Shown here piece by piece: positions 12,038-22,576 of a DNA stretch of 64,000 bases (its first letter is position 1; the number at the start of each line of letters is the position of its first letter). Below the pieces are notes generated by a model that was not told where the DNA came from, searched no databases, and saw nothing but the letters and a program-made list of their open reading frames with translations. The DNA comes from Cryphonectria parasitica EP155 (taxonomy: Eukaryota; Ascomycota; Sordariomycetes; Diaporthales; Cryphonectriaceae): contig NW_024468918.1 in the NCBI RefSeq assembly GCF_011745365.1, forward strand, positions 62,001 to 126,000, in the 5' to 3' direction. A program made the translations under genes and the position numbers.

Positions 12038-13857
12038 AGTTGGTCCTGGCCCTGAACCTGTCGCAGGCGCAGGATCTCAGATAGAAGATGGTTGATCAGG
12101 TGAAGCTCATGCTGGGCCGCCTGGACATTCTGCATGCCATTCTGTAGGTCGCGAACCTCTTGTTGGATTCTCTGATCGACCTCCAAGAGCCTATTCCGGA
12201 CAGCCTCCATGGATGAGAGGTCCGCGGTTTGGGCGGCCACTGGGGGGTTGTTTGCCTGCGGTATAACGCGTCGTAGGTTGGCCTCATTTATCTCGACGCC
12301 CATGCGGTTCGCGAGCTCTGCGACCTCCTGTCCACCCTGCGCAAACCCTAGGCGGATCGGTCCAAGGTTGATGTATCTCATGGCGTTCCTGGGCGCTGCA
12401 GGCTGCTGTGGGCCTCCCTGCCCGGCCTGCCCGTTAAGCTGTGCACCCTGCACGCCGAGGGGTGGTCCGTTTTCTGCTGCTGCCGCTCCGGCCTCGTTCT
12501 GCTGCCCATTGTTCGGGGCGATGTGGAAGGCCATCCGGTGCCGATATGGTGGACGCTGCTGATCAGCGACGACAGAACTGCGGCACGTTGGGCAGACCTG
12601 TTGTCGCTCCAGCCAGCTCTTGAGGCAGCCAAAATGCAAGATGTGGCCGCAGGGAAGCTTCTTGGGTCGGTGTCTCTCGAGCTGTCCGGCGTTGGGGTCC
12701 CAGGGCCGCATCTCCTCCCGGCAGATGATGCACGTGTCCTCGTGTCCGAGCTCGTCCTGGCTGGCGTCGGGGTACCGGTTCATGTCCCTCAGTGCCTGTT
12801 TGTACTTTAGGAGCGCACTCAGGCGCTTGACGAAGCTCCTCGCGGTCATGAAGAGATCTCGCATGATGTGAATCGGCAGACCGTAGAACCTGAGAAGGAC
12901 GCCGAAGAAGGCAACGTAGACTGAGAGCTTGAGGAAGTCTGCCTGCCGAGTTAGAGAGAGAAAGAGAGAGCGAGCCAGCCAGCTGGTAGTAGTCCTCCAG
13001 ACACACACCAAAAAGGAAGAAGAAAAAAATGAAGACGTACCGGCAAAAAGGTCCAGGAACAAGACCCACTGCCCCTTGGCCTCCCACCCTGGAACCTCAA
13101 TGTCCATCTCCTCGACTTCATCCGGGTCGGGCAGAGGATCACCCTCGCCCTCTTCTAACTCGCCAGACTCCCTCCTCCGCAGGATGTCGTCCCTCTCGCG
13201 GCGGACCTCGTCCCTCCTCTGGCGCAGCCGGAGCCTGGTCTGCTTCCTGACGACGCTGGCCTCGACGAGCGAGATGACGTAGCGCAGGGCGGTGTGTAGG
13301 GAGCCGACGACGAGGACGGCGAACTCGAACAGGAACATGACCATCATGGTGGGCTTGGCGACGGCGATGACGGTGTGGATGGAGTAGCTCAGCAGCCAGC
13401 AGTTGTAGGCGACGCTCGCGGCCAGCGACACGACCAGGCGGGTGTGGAACAGGCGCGGGTTAGCGGGCGGCTGCTGCTCGAGCACCTCGACGCGGCCCTC
13501 GCCAATCCAGCCCCAGACCTTGCCCGTGATGAGGGCGGTGAACATGACGAGGAAGAAGGCGCCGACCTCCTCGCGGAACACGGTCATGGCCAGGCACGTC
13601 TCCGTCACGGCAAACCACGCCTTCTCGTACAGCTGCTCCACCTCGACGGGGCGGAGGGTGCCAAAGCACAGGCGCTGGAGGCCGTACATGAAGGAGCCGT
13701 ACGCGAGGAAGACGAGGTTGACAAGAATCATCAGGCACAGGTTCGACTGCGAGAGGTACACCATGGCCGAGTAAAAGTTGGCCCGCTGCCAAAAAGCCGA
13801 CGTGACGACAGCTGCAGCCAGCGCCGCCGAGGTGCCGGCGTACACGGCGAGGCGCAT
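11086..13857 (-). CDS. HRD1: ER-associated degradation E3 ubiquitin ligase Hrd1 (synoviolin)
   Basis: Multi-spanning ER membrane RING ligase that ubiquitinates misfolded lumenal and membrane proteins and forms part of the retrotranslocation channel. Exons 13857-13041 and 12938-11086 give 889 residues. The start [16 protein letters not shown] opens the first membrane segment; several hydrophobic segments follow up to about residue 330. The RING-H2 ([10 protein letters not shown], then [16 protein letters not shown] and CPTCRSS) follows the conserved [12 protein letters not shown] linker. The C-terminal half is Pro/Gln-rich with a (CAA)n-type Gln run encoded near 11995-12035 and an acidic end. 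The 102-base intron (GTACGT...GGCAGGCAG, branch CTAAC) removes 34 in-frame codons lacking a stop and restores [19 protein letters not shown]. The frame stays open upstream of this ATG through the GT repeat, but no upstream ATG in frame was seen. Confidence 0.94.
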
Positions 13858-14858
13858 CGTGTTTGCGTGTGTGTGTGCGTGCGTGTGTGTGTGTGTGTGT
13901 GTGTGTGTTGTGTCTGTGTTGTGTCTGTGTCTGTGTCTTTGGGTGGGGATGATGTGTGTCGCGTAAGGAAGGCGGAAAGTTCGGAGCAAGTTCGATTCGG
14001 CGGGACGAGAGTGGTTCGTTGCTGGATCAGAGACGGAGACAAAGAACCGAGCAGATTAGACACGAAAAGAGCGTAGAGAACGTCGGAAGAAGAGGGGAGG
14101 AGGGGGGTTTGGCTAGGTGCCCATAGTTGCGTCGTAAGGACTGGAGGTTGGGTTGATTGTGATTGTAGGAAGGAAGAGGACGAGGAGGAGGGTGAGGGGA
14201 AGCAGGATGGTGATGGTGATGGCGATGGTGATTGCGGGTAAGTATGCCTGTACGGCCTGTACTCCTTCAGAACTAATGCCACGTTGATCATCCAGAACGT
14301 CGTCATGGCATATTCCTTTGTTTGTAAGGTACACAAGGTAGGGGCTTACCAACTAAAACGGCCCGAGAGACAGGGGTAGCTCTTACCATTCGATTGTTAC
14401 GGATTAGTGAGTCAGCTCTCTGTCTAGGGTTAGGGTTTACTTCCAAGTCAAAAAGGTGATACTTAGAAGTCACACAAAAAGGCCCCAGCATTTCACACGC
14501 AGATGTGACAAAGTGGTGATATCCAAGACATTATTTATTCTTTTTTTAGAATTCAAGAGTATTATCACTCCCATCATAGTCGCTTACACTGTATATAAAA
14601 TAGCAAGAGTAGAGGGAGCAGAAGAGTAACAAGAAAAATTAAAATCATCAAGTCTCGCACCTTTCCAAAGGGCCCCATTGGACATGCATTTCTTTCCCGT
14701 CTTTCCCAAGACCCTGCCACAGATGATAAACCGTCCCAAACAAGAAGAAGTAAGGACAGAAAGAAGCCTTAAAAAAAATTCAAAGGCTATATAACAATGT
14801 ACCCGGGTATCGTCGCTACAAGTGTTCCTTCCATAGAGGGTGGGCAGTATGTGTGAGG

Positions 14859-14889
<31 letters not shown>

Positions 14890-15013
14890 AGAATAAGAAG
14901 TGGTGGTGTGCCCCAAAAATCAACCAGTTCTTTTTTTTTTGTTCTTTTTGTAATCGCCCGTGTCCCAAATAACCATGCCTGACTCGTCGCTTTGTTGAAC
15001 AATACATATAATG

Positions 15014-15058
<45 letters not shown>

Positions 15059-15182
15059 GCAATGTATAATGCAAACAAGGTGGGTAATAATGTGTAATAC
15101 GATGTGATGCTGTACAGAGCCGCCGCTGTGGCGAAGCAAAGGAAGGAGGAGAAGGAGCAAGAAGGAGGAGGGATGGTTTGCT
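13858..15182. promoter_or_regulatory. Hrd1 promoter and C2H2 regulator 3' region
   Basis: Both flanking genes point leftward. The region holds the GT repeat next to Hrd1, a telomere-like word (CTAGGGTTAGGGTTTAC, 14424-14440), a second GT run (14859-14884) and a (GA)n run (15019-15052). No coding potential recognised. Confidence 0.65.
13862..13910. repeat. (GT)n microsatellite in the Hrd1 5' leader
   Basis: About 20 GT units with a few interruptions begin a handful of bases upstream of the Hrd1 start codon. On the gene strand this is a CA repeat. Confidence 0.9.
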
Positions 15183-17571
15183 TTACTGCAGCTGATGGTT
15201 CAGCATGGCAGTGAGATCTTCCTCGGTAGGGTCATCCGAGATCCAGATCCCCTTCTCCTCATCGGTGGCGTTCAGGAAACCCTCAGCCCTCCGCAGGGTC
15301 TGGACGTCCAGGTCTGTCACATAGGACCTGCCGTCAGCCAGAGGAAGGCGGACCTCGTGCTCGGTGGAGAGCATCATATCGTCCTTGGCCAGCCGGCGGG
15401 GGCCGTCAAAGACAGCCATGACCCGCTTCTTCATGGTCATCTGGCCCTTGTCGAAGCCCCATGAGGATGGGTATTCCCTCCTGCTCTTGCGGCCCTTGTT
15501 CTGGTTGTGGGTTTTTGGGAAGCCGCCACGGGAGTGTGTCAGCCCTCGTGACTTTTGCACGCCGTTGGCCGGGTTGCCCTTCCTCTTGATGAGCGACGCT
15601 GAGGTCTTGACGCCCATGGCCTTGAGCTCCTGCTCATCATAGGGCAGGCCGTCCTCGTCGTCCATGTCGTCATCGTCTTCCTCGTCCTCGGCGACCAGCG
15701 TCTGCGTGTCGGTGGGGAGGTTGTTCTTCTCGAGGGTCTGGTGCACATCCCGGTCGTTCTCGACCTCGGCGAGCCTCCTCGCGTTGATGGCCTCGGCCGG
15801 GTCCTCCTGCTGCACGATGCGCAGCACGCAGTCGTCCAGATGCTCGTAGAAGTCCTGCGCATTGCTGAAGGTCTGCGAGCAGGTGGAACACTTGCCGGTG
15901 GCATCAGGCGCGTAGCCGGGGCCAGGCTTCTTGCCAGTGCCCGCGGGTGCAGCACCAGCGCCGTTCTTGTTCTTGCGGCTGTTGGGTGGGGTCTGCTCCA
16001 CCCCGTGCACCGCCGTCAGGTGCCTCTTGAAGACATCAGCCCTGTTAAAGGACTTCTCTGCCGCGGAGCCGGAGCCTGGGCAGAAGCCACAGACCATCGT
16101 CCCCTTGTAATGCGTCAGAGTGTGTCGGTTCTTGTCGTACTTGCGGGCGAAGCCCTTGGTGTGGTACTCGCAGGTCGTGATCGGGCACTTTTCAGGGCGC
16201 TCGGTCTGATGCGTCAACATGTGGGCCTTCAGGTCCTTGAAGACCTTGCCGCACTCGGGGTGGGGGCATCTCTGCTTCTCCTTGGTTTCGGTGTCGCTAT
16301 ACGTGCCAGAGTGGCCCGAGCGGAATGAGACCAGGCTTGGCCTCCGGTTCTGGTCCACTGGGACCGGATACGGCGAGAAGTGATAGCCGGCGTTGGCGGC
16401 CAGGAAGGGGCTCTGGCTTCCGTTCCTCACGTGTGGCGAGGACGAGGTCAGGGCGGGCGAGTTGGGGTAGACGGGGGCTGCCTGCTGCTGCTGCTGGACG
16501 GACGGCGCGTGCTGGAAGCCACCGTCGTAAGGTTGCATGAGCGGGCGCGCGATCTCGGGGTTGATCAGGCTTGGATCTGTAAAGGGGACGCGAGAGCATG
16601 GTTAGCCTTTTCTAGGATCAAGAGAAAAGAGGTTGGAGAGGAAAAAAAAGCAAAGAGTTTGACCAAGGAAACCAACAAGAAGATCCGAGAGGAGCTACAA
16701 AATGACCACTACTTTGAGAAAAGAAAGGAGGCACATGAGGAGTCGACGGGCTCCAGCCAGCGGCAGGAGAGGACAGGGAAGTTGAGAGCTCAGGAGAGAT
16801 GAAAACACTGGGTTTCCTCCTTGCCTCTTCAGGAGAGATGGGCGAACCCGCGACCTGGGCATAGACAGCCTCAGGCGGCGTGTCGACCGCCGTTCGAGAA
16901 TCCGAGAGGACAGTACAGGAAGACTCACGACGAGGAGTCGCAAAAGAAGGAGAAGTGGAACCGGGGCTTTGTTGTTGTTCCTGAAGGCGCTGTGGAGCAG
17001 CGGCTGATGTAGAAGTCTGTGGTAACTCACCAACATATCCGAGCGGCTTCGAAGTGTCTACGTATGCAAAAGATGTGAGATCCTCCATACCTGATGGTGC
17101 GAAGCTGTACTCCGTCCCAGTGTTGAAGTACTCGTGGTTCCCCACGATACCAGGGCTCATGGTCACGCCCTGGGGAGCCCACTCCGGTATTGGTGCTGGG
17201 TGGCCGTGTGTCGATCGTGGTGAGCCGACCGCGGACGAGGGCGCTGAGGGGCCGGACCCGGTAGACATGTTTGAGGCGATTGCCATCTCTCTGTCGTCCG
17301 GGAAGGTTGGTGGGGACATGCCGGCGTATGGCCAGCCTGCATGCCCGTCGACGGCAAAGGGTATGTTCTCCAAGCCGGTCATCGTCGTGGGCAGATCCTG
17401 GCTCATGCGTGGGTAGTAGGACGAGGCATCAGATGTGAGGCCCATGTCGAGAGGCGCGGTAGAGAAAGGACCATGCGGTGGGTCCGGATATATGGAGCTG
17501 TGGTGGAACTGGTGTTCCTCGTTGCCCTGCCTCGGAAACATGGCGAGCGAGTGGTGTTCAATAGACACCAT
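15183..17571 (-). CDS. C2H2 zinc-finger transcription factor
   Basis: Probable nuclear DNA-binding regulator; target genes unknown. Exon 2 (16576-15183) is clear: the acceptor TTTACAG is followed by DPSLINPEIARPLMQPYDGG. Exon 1 runs from ATG at 17571 to a donor I place at 16713/16712 (GTAGTG); the phase fits and gives 750 residues, but other donors in the same phase exist within about 40 bases. The N-terminal 300 residues are Ser/Pro/Thr-rich with RRKPSVFISPEL near the exon end. Zinc-finger motifs: CPHPECGKVFKDLKAHMLTH, CPITTCEYHTKGF with a KNRHTLTH end, CGFCPGSGSAAEKSF with a RHLTAVH end, and a degenerate CSTCSQTF finger ending in EHLDDC. An acidic stretch and a basic C-terminal third follow. 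The frame stays open upstream to 17706, where another ATG exists. The exceptionally long 5' flank suggests a developmentally controlled gene (inference). Confidence 0.85.
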
Positions 17572-17928
17572 AGTAGATGAGACCACAGTAGGGTGAGAGG
17601 GTGAGAGAGACAGCAAGACGTAACCACGAAGTTGTCCTGCAGTGGCTATATCCGAAGGATTGGGTTCCAAGGGGAGGGAGGAAGCCAAGAAGCTTGTGCT
17701 GGACATTGATGTCAGTCAAGAGGCTCCATTCGTATCACGACAACGCCATCACTCATATACAACAAGAAAAATATGCCTTACAAGCAGGTGTCTAGCTCAT
17801 TCCAGAGTTTTCAGAGAAGGAGAGGGAGACAAAGAGGAGGAGAAGGTCACTCCAGGTCGTATAGTGAAGGGGTAAGTCTCGGCAGTCAGGTAGTGAAACT
17901 CATGAGAGAGGAGGGCAAGGGGGAAGAA

Positions 17929-17990
17929 TCCTCGTCGTCGTTGTCGTCGTCGTCGTCGTCGTCGTCGTAAGTCGTCGTCGTAAGTCGTCG
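17929..17990. repeat. (GTC)n trinucleotide repeat upstream of the C2H2 regulator
   Basis: Tandem GTC units, interrupted by GTAAGTC, lie about 360 bases upstream of the chosen start of the regulator, probably in its leader or proximal promoter. Confidence 0.85.
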
Positions 17991-20005
17991 TCCGTCCTTG
18001 ATAGAGGGGGAGAGAATAAATCCGTGGTTGAGGTTGTGGATGAGGTGAACCACTTTCCAGAATCGCTCCAGCTGAAGTCTTTAAAGACTTTGTCCCCTTG
18101 GTTCTCGTTGATGGGCTCTGAAGGCCCGTTCTTTTTGATCCTGACAGTCAAAACTGCCGAGAGGTTTTGAGAAAATATAAAGGAGTCAACCAGGAGGTGA
18201 GGTGGTGGTGATGTGGTGGTAGTAAGTATCTGCGGGCCGAGACGGTGGTAAGAAGGCGCAAGTGAGGCGATGTCTCCTGGGGTCCGTGATAATGAAGAAG
18301 GAGGAAGGATGTCAGAGTGGAGGAGGAACTAATGTTTACGTTCCTCAGGTCATGTATAGGGAGAGAGGAAAGAAAACCAAAAACCCAAGACAGAGGGAGA
18401 TCTGGAGGTATGATATGGGGGCAGGAAAGAAGTGAGATCGAGAATGGATGTTGGGGGCCTTGGACAGATATAGACAGCAGCATGGTGTTTTGCTGTCTGG
18501 CCCAGATGGCTTGGGTCGATAGGGTCCCATAGAGAGAGAGATCTTGGGTGCTGCTGCGGTACCTCTAGTGCGGTAGGCGGAGCAGACTGAAGATGCTATG
18601 GTACGTACCGGTGATGGCAGTCATCGGCAGGGGACAGGGGTGGCAGAGGTAGACATGTACCTCTGTACCTCAGTGTGTACTATGGTAGGGACAGGGTGGA
18701 TCGTATCCACAAGGGCTGACTGGGGGGGTCCCCTGGCCAGCCTTAGCGGGGCGGGTACGAAGGTATGGGAGTACGGGAGTACCAAGGTACGAAGGTACAA
18801 CGCAGATATCCCTTGTCTTTTCTCTCTCTCTTTTCAAGCCGCCTCTTTTCTTGTCTCTCTGACACACACACACACCTGTGGGTGCTGATCGTGAGCATGG
18901 GTTGCGTTGGGTATGGGAGAGGGGGGGAGGTCTTCGTTAGAATGAGGAAGCATACTATGTACAGCCCTGAACCGTGGGACCAGGCATGGACAAGGAAGAT
19001 GGGCAACCAGTAGATGACCAGTATGGTAGGTAGTACGGATGGATTAGGAATTAGGATTGCCATTTCCTCTCTCTAATGTAAGTAAGTAGTGATGGGAACA
19101 CGGGTCAGATTTCCACTCAAACCGTAACCTTAACACAGTCCTTGAGCTATGGCGTAGAAGGATTCTCTATTGCGACCTCCGCCCAACAGTAAGCACGCGC
19201 CGGGTTGCATAGTGTTGACGTTTCTTGTGCGGAAGTCTCAGCCAGATCTTGGTTCGTTCTCGTTCGAGACCAGATCGAAGGGGACAACTGTTGCAACAGA
19301 GACGGGCGGCCCTGGCTAGCCACCAGGCCAGCTGTCCTTGAAGAAGGGCAGAGTATGATTATACGGTCTGGTTACCACCTCTGCTTGGTGATATTGATTC
19401 GATATGGTGGAAGCAAAAAAAGTCCAGAGGGTCTGTGACCGGATCCAAGGGGCTCGACTCCCCGCGGCCGCTTTTTCATGTGGAGCAGGGCTCGAATTGC
19501 ACGCTCCACCTCACCGTCTCTCCGGGAGCAGAGAAGGGCGGTCGCCCTAACAAATACACGCTAGAAAACAAAACACAGAAAAACAGCGTGGTCCCTTTGT
19601 CCATCTTCTTTTCTCCGCCAGATGGAGCTCATCAAGATGAAGCAGATCCATCTCTTCCCCCCAGATCGCTACTCTTTTCTTCTTCTTTATTTTATTTAGT
19701 TCTCTACCTAAACGAGCCTCTACTATGTACCCAAAAATCCTTCCCGGCACGTGGCCGGTATGTCCGTTATTTCCAATCCTCCTCCACGGGTCCCTTGCCT
19801 AAGGGTTGCCAGCACCTACCAAATCTCTGTCTTTCCTCCCTTCTCCCTCCTCCCACCCCCCCTTGTGGCCCGTAGCCTTATTGTGCCATGTTCGTCAATA
19901 ACAATTGGAGTGAAAGAAACCCACTTGCGAGCCCACCTCAGCCATCGTTCTGTAGAAATTTATTCTGAGGTGCTGAAAATAGAAACTGGTCATCCATCCC
20001 ACCCC

Positions 20006-20006
<1 letters not shown>

Positions 20007-20045
<39 letters not shown>

Positions 20046-20063
20046 GTGCGTGTGTGTGTGTGT
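20007..20063. repeat. (GT)n microsatellite
   Basis: About 27 GT units with two single-base interruptions. Confidence 0.9.
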
Positions 20064-22174
20064 GAGCTCGTCATCTTTCGTCTCCCCAGGCTGGAGCTCT
20101 TGGTGGTCATGTGGTTCGATCTATTCAAGATGCCATGTGGATGTACGGGTGGGTAGGCGGGTGTGTGTTATGATCTCATCCAGTAGTAGTCGTATGGGGG
20201 ATTTTTTTTTCCCTTGGGGCAACCCAAAAAAAAAAAAACTTCCCTGAAGCAGCCCTGAGAGCATGCACCGCGGCAGTGCCTGCTAAGGTACGAAACTTAG
20301 TACGTCAAAAGGGCCCGGCTATCGCAGTGCTAGGTCCCTGTGTCACAGAAGAGGGAGTGTAACAGCAAGAGCAATGGTGTCAGCAGAGGGACCCACTAGA
20401 GGACGGGAAGGTCTTTCCCTCAAGTGTGCTCGCACAGCCTGCCAGAATTCCCACACAATTCCGAACCCCAGTCTTTTCCCGTCTGACATCTCTTTGGGCT
20501 TCCACAGGAACACCCCCCCTGCCTTGGCCATGCCCAACACCGCGCCCTCATCTTGCCAAGAAATCTGACCTTGCGCAAGGAAAAAGAGAGAGAGAGAGAG
20601 AGACAGAAAAGTAAGAAGAATATTGCAGTTCTGATAATGCCCCTGAATGATGGGACCGAAATGGTTCTGGCCCCCCCCCGACTCTGCCTTGCTATGAGCA
20701 TGTCTCTGCTCGTCTCTCTTGCTGCTACCCCGATGATGGGGTGGAAACCTGCCAATATTGCACCTGATTTCCACACCATCTCGAGAAAATGGGGTCATGC
20801 TTAACCTTCAACCATCGCGGGAAATGCGATAGCGAGCGTGGGGAGAGAAAAGGATAAGAAGGGGAGGGGGGGTCAATCTACATAGTACAGGTAAGACATT
20901 TTCCAGGGTCCTTCTGAGACAAGATAATGTTGCCCGCCCCCCACCCTCCCTTCTGCCTTGGTTTGACTTAGAGACCTACATCATCGCAGTACTATGGTAC
21001 ATACTGTGTATGGTAGATCTCTCGTACTTGCAGGACATGTCGTATTGCAGAGAGTGCTGGCTTTGCTTCTGCATCCGTCCCGGGTTTTTGTTGCATGTCT
21101 CTCGCGACCAGCGACCAGATTTGGTCTTCGCCTGGCCCTGTCACCGCATGTCTCTCGTTTTTGCACTACAACAATATGGTATTAATGTTGACTAATTCAA
21201 GAAACTGTGTTATATTTAACCTTTTCCTCTCTCTGTCTTTTTTTTATTTATTAAAAAAACCCCCCCCCCCCCAAAACCAACTAAGAGACCCCCCCCTTCT
21301 CTTCTAACATTCCATCAATTTCCACCTACACAACAATCCCCCATGGCCTCGATCCCTATGCACGGACTGTCATTAGGATAATGCCTGCAAGAACGAGATT
21401 TGATCTTCACTTTTCCCGTCGCCAGAAAGAAGCAAAAAGGGTAAAGACGAGGCGCGAGTGGATAAGATCGACCCAGTGGCATTCGACCATCCCCTTCGAC
21501 CTGCATGGCTTGCTTCGTCCCGCCGCCCGTTCCCAGATGCGGGTCTTCCTCTCCAGGACGTCGAGACTAGCCTGCCACATAGGTCCGTAGTATCAGTTAG
21601 TAGGCCTGTCAGTGCGGCGGCGGCTTGTTCTTTCTCTGCCTCCTCCTTCGCTGCCTTTCTCCCTGTGATCCACTACGTATCTGGTTTTTTTTCTTCTTCC
21701 CCTTCTTCCACGATTGCTACCCCGTCTCTCCTCTCCGTACCCAGTGCCCTGGCTCTGGCGGGACTAGTGTGTATGTATGTGTGAGAGTGAGAGAGAGAGT
21801 GTGTGTGTGGTGCGTGCATGTCATGTCGCACTCGCCGGCAACACCCAGCAAAGTTTATGATTACGATATGGGGTCTCTTGTCCAAGAACGGATGTTGATT
21901 GCATTTCGCCTTCATTTGCGCACTGCTCGAGCTGGGCAAACCCGGTCCAGGTCCGGCCGCTCGCGCATTCTGTCCAATGATAAATGGCCATGCTCCAATC
22001 TCCTTCCAGGTCGTAATGAGAGATGTACTTGTTACAGTTTCAGTCTCTCCTCTCTTGTCTCCCACTTCCTCTTCCTCTTTCCTCCCCGCCAAGATGGGAC
22101 TATCACTCAGTTCAGACGAGAAAGTCGTCACAAGGACACCTGTCGGGGTGGTCCTGGACGGCGATCCAAGGAGA

Positions 22175-22195
22175 GGGAGGGGGAGGGGGAGGGGG
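22175..22195 (+). other. G-quadruplex-type tract
   Basis: Four runs of three to five G separated by single A residues, the spacing expected of a stable intramolecular G-quadruplex. Comparable G-rich tracts occur near 23524, 29510 and 33945. Confidence 0.6.
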
Positions 22196-22545
22196 CTTGG
22201 TCGTTGTTGAATTGGCGCGCCAGATCGCGCAAACCGCCCTAAGGCTTAGGGGGAGAAATGGATACTTGTTTTTGCAGTCGAGCGAGTGAACGAACAAACG
22301 AATGATACTTTTGCTTTTTTTTTTTTTTTGTTCACTTTTGTTTTTGGGGAGTGGGTCGACGAGGCTAAGCCCCTGAAACGGGGTGGCCAACATCGTCACA
22401 TAGAGAGAGGGAAACTTGCGGAGAGGACACGGCGCTTGGGTCGCTGGATGGTCGAGGCGTCACGCGCTAGCACTTGACTTGCCAGCACAGCACAGCACAA
22501 CCTGTCTGGGCCTAACGGCCTCCTCCCCCCCCCCCCTCTTTCCGT

Positions 22546-22576
22546 AATGTCATGCCATGTCATGTCATGTCATGTC
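22546..22576. repeat. (TCATG)n pentanucleotide repeat
   Basis: About six tandem copies of TCATG, one of them imperfect (CATGC). Confidence 0.85.

Noticed and set aside
21625..22242. 205-codon open frame in the desert
   Set aside because: Composition follows local CT/GT repeats and G-rich tracts, with no family motif and no splice-consistent extension; overlapping frames are equally long.
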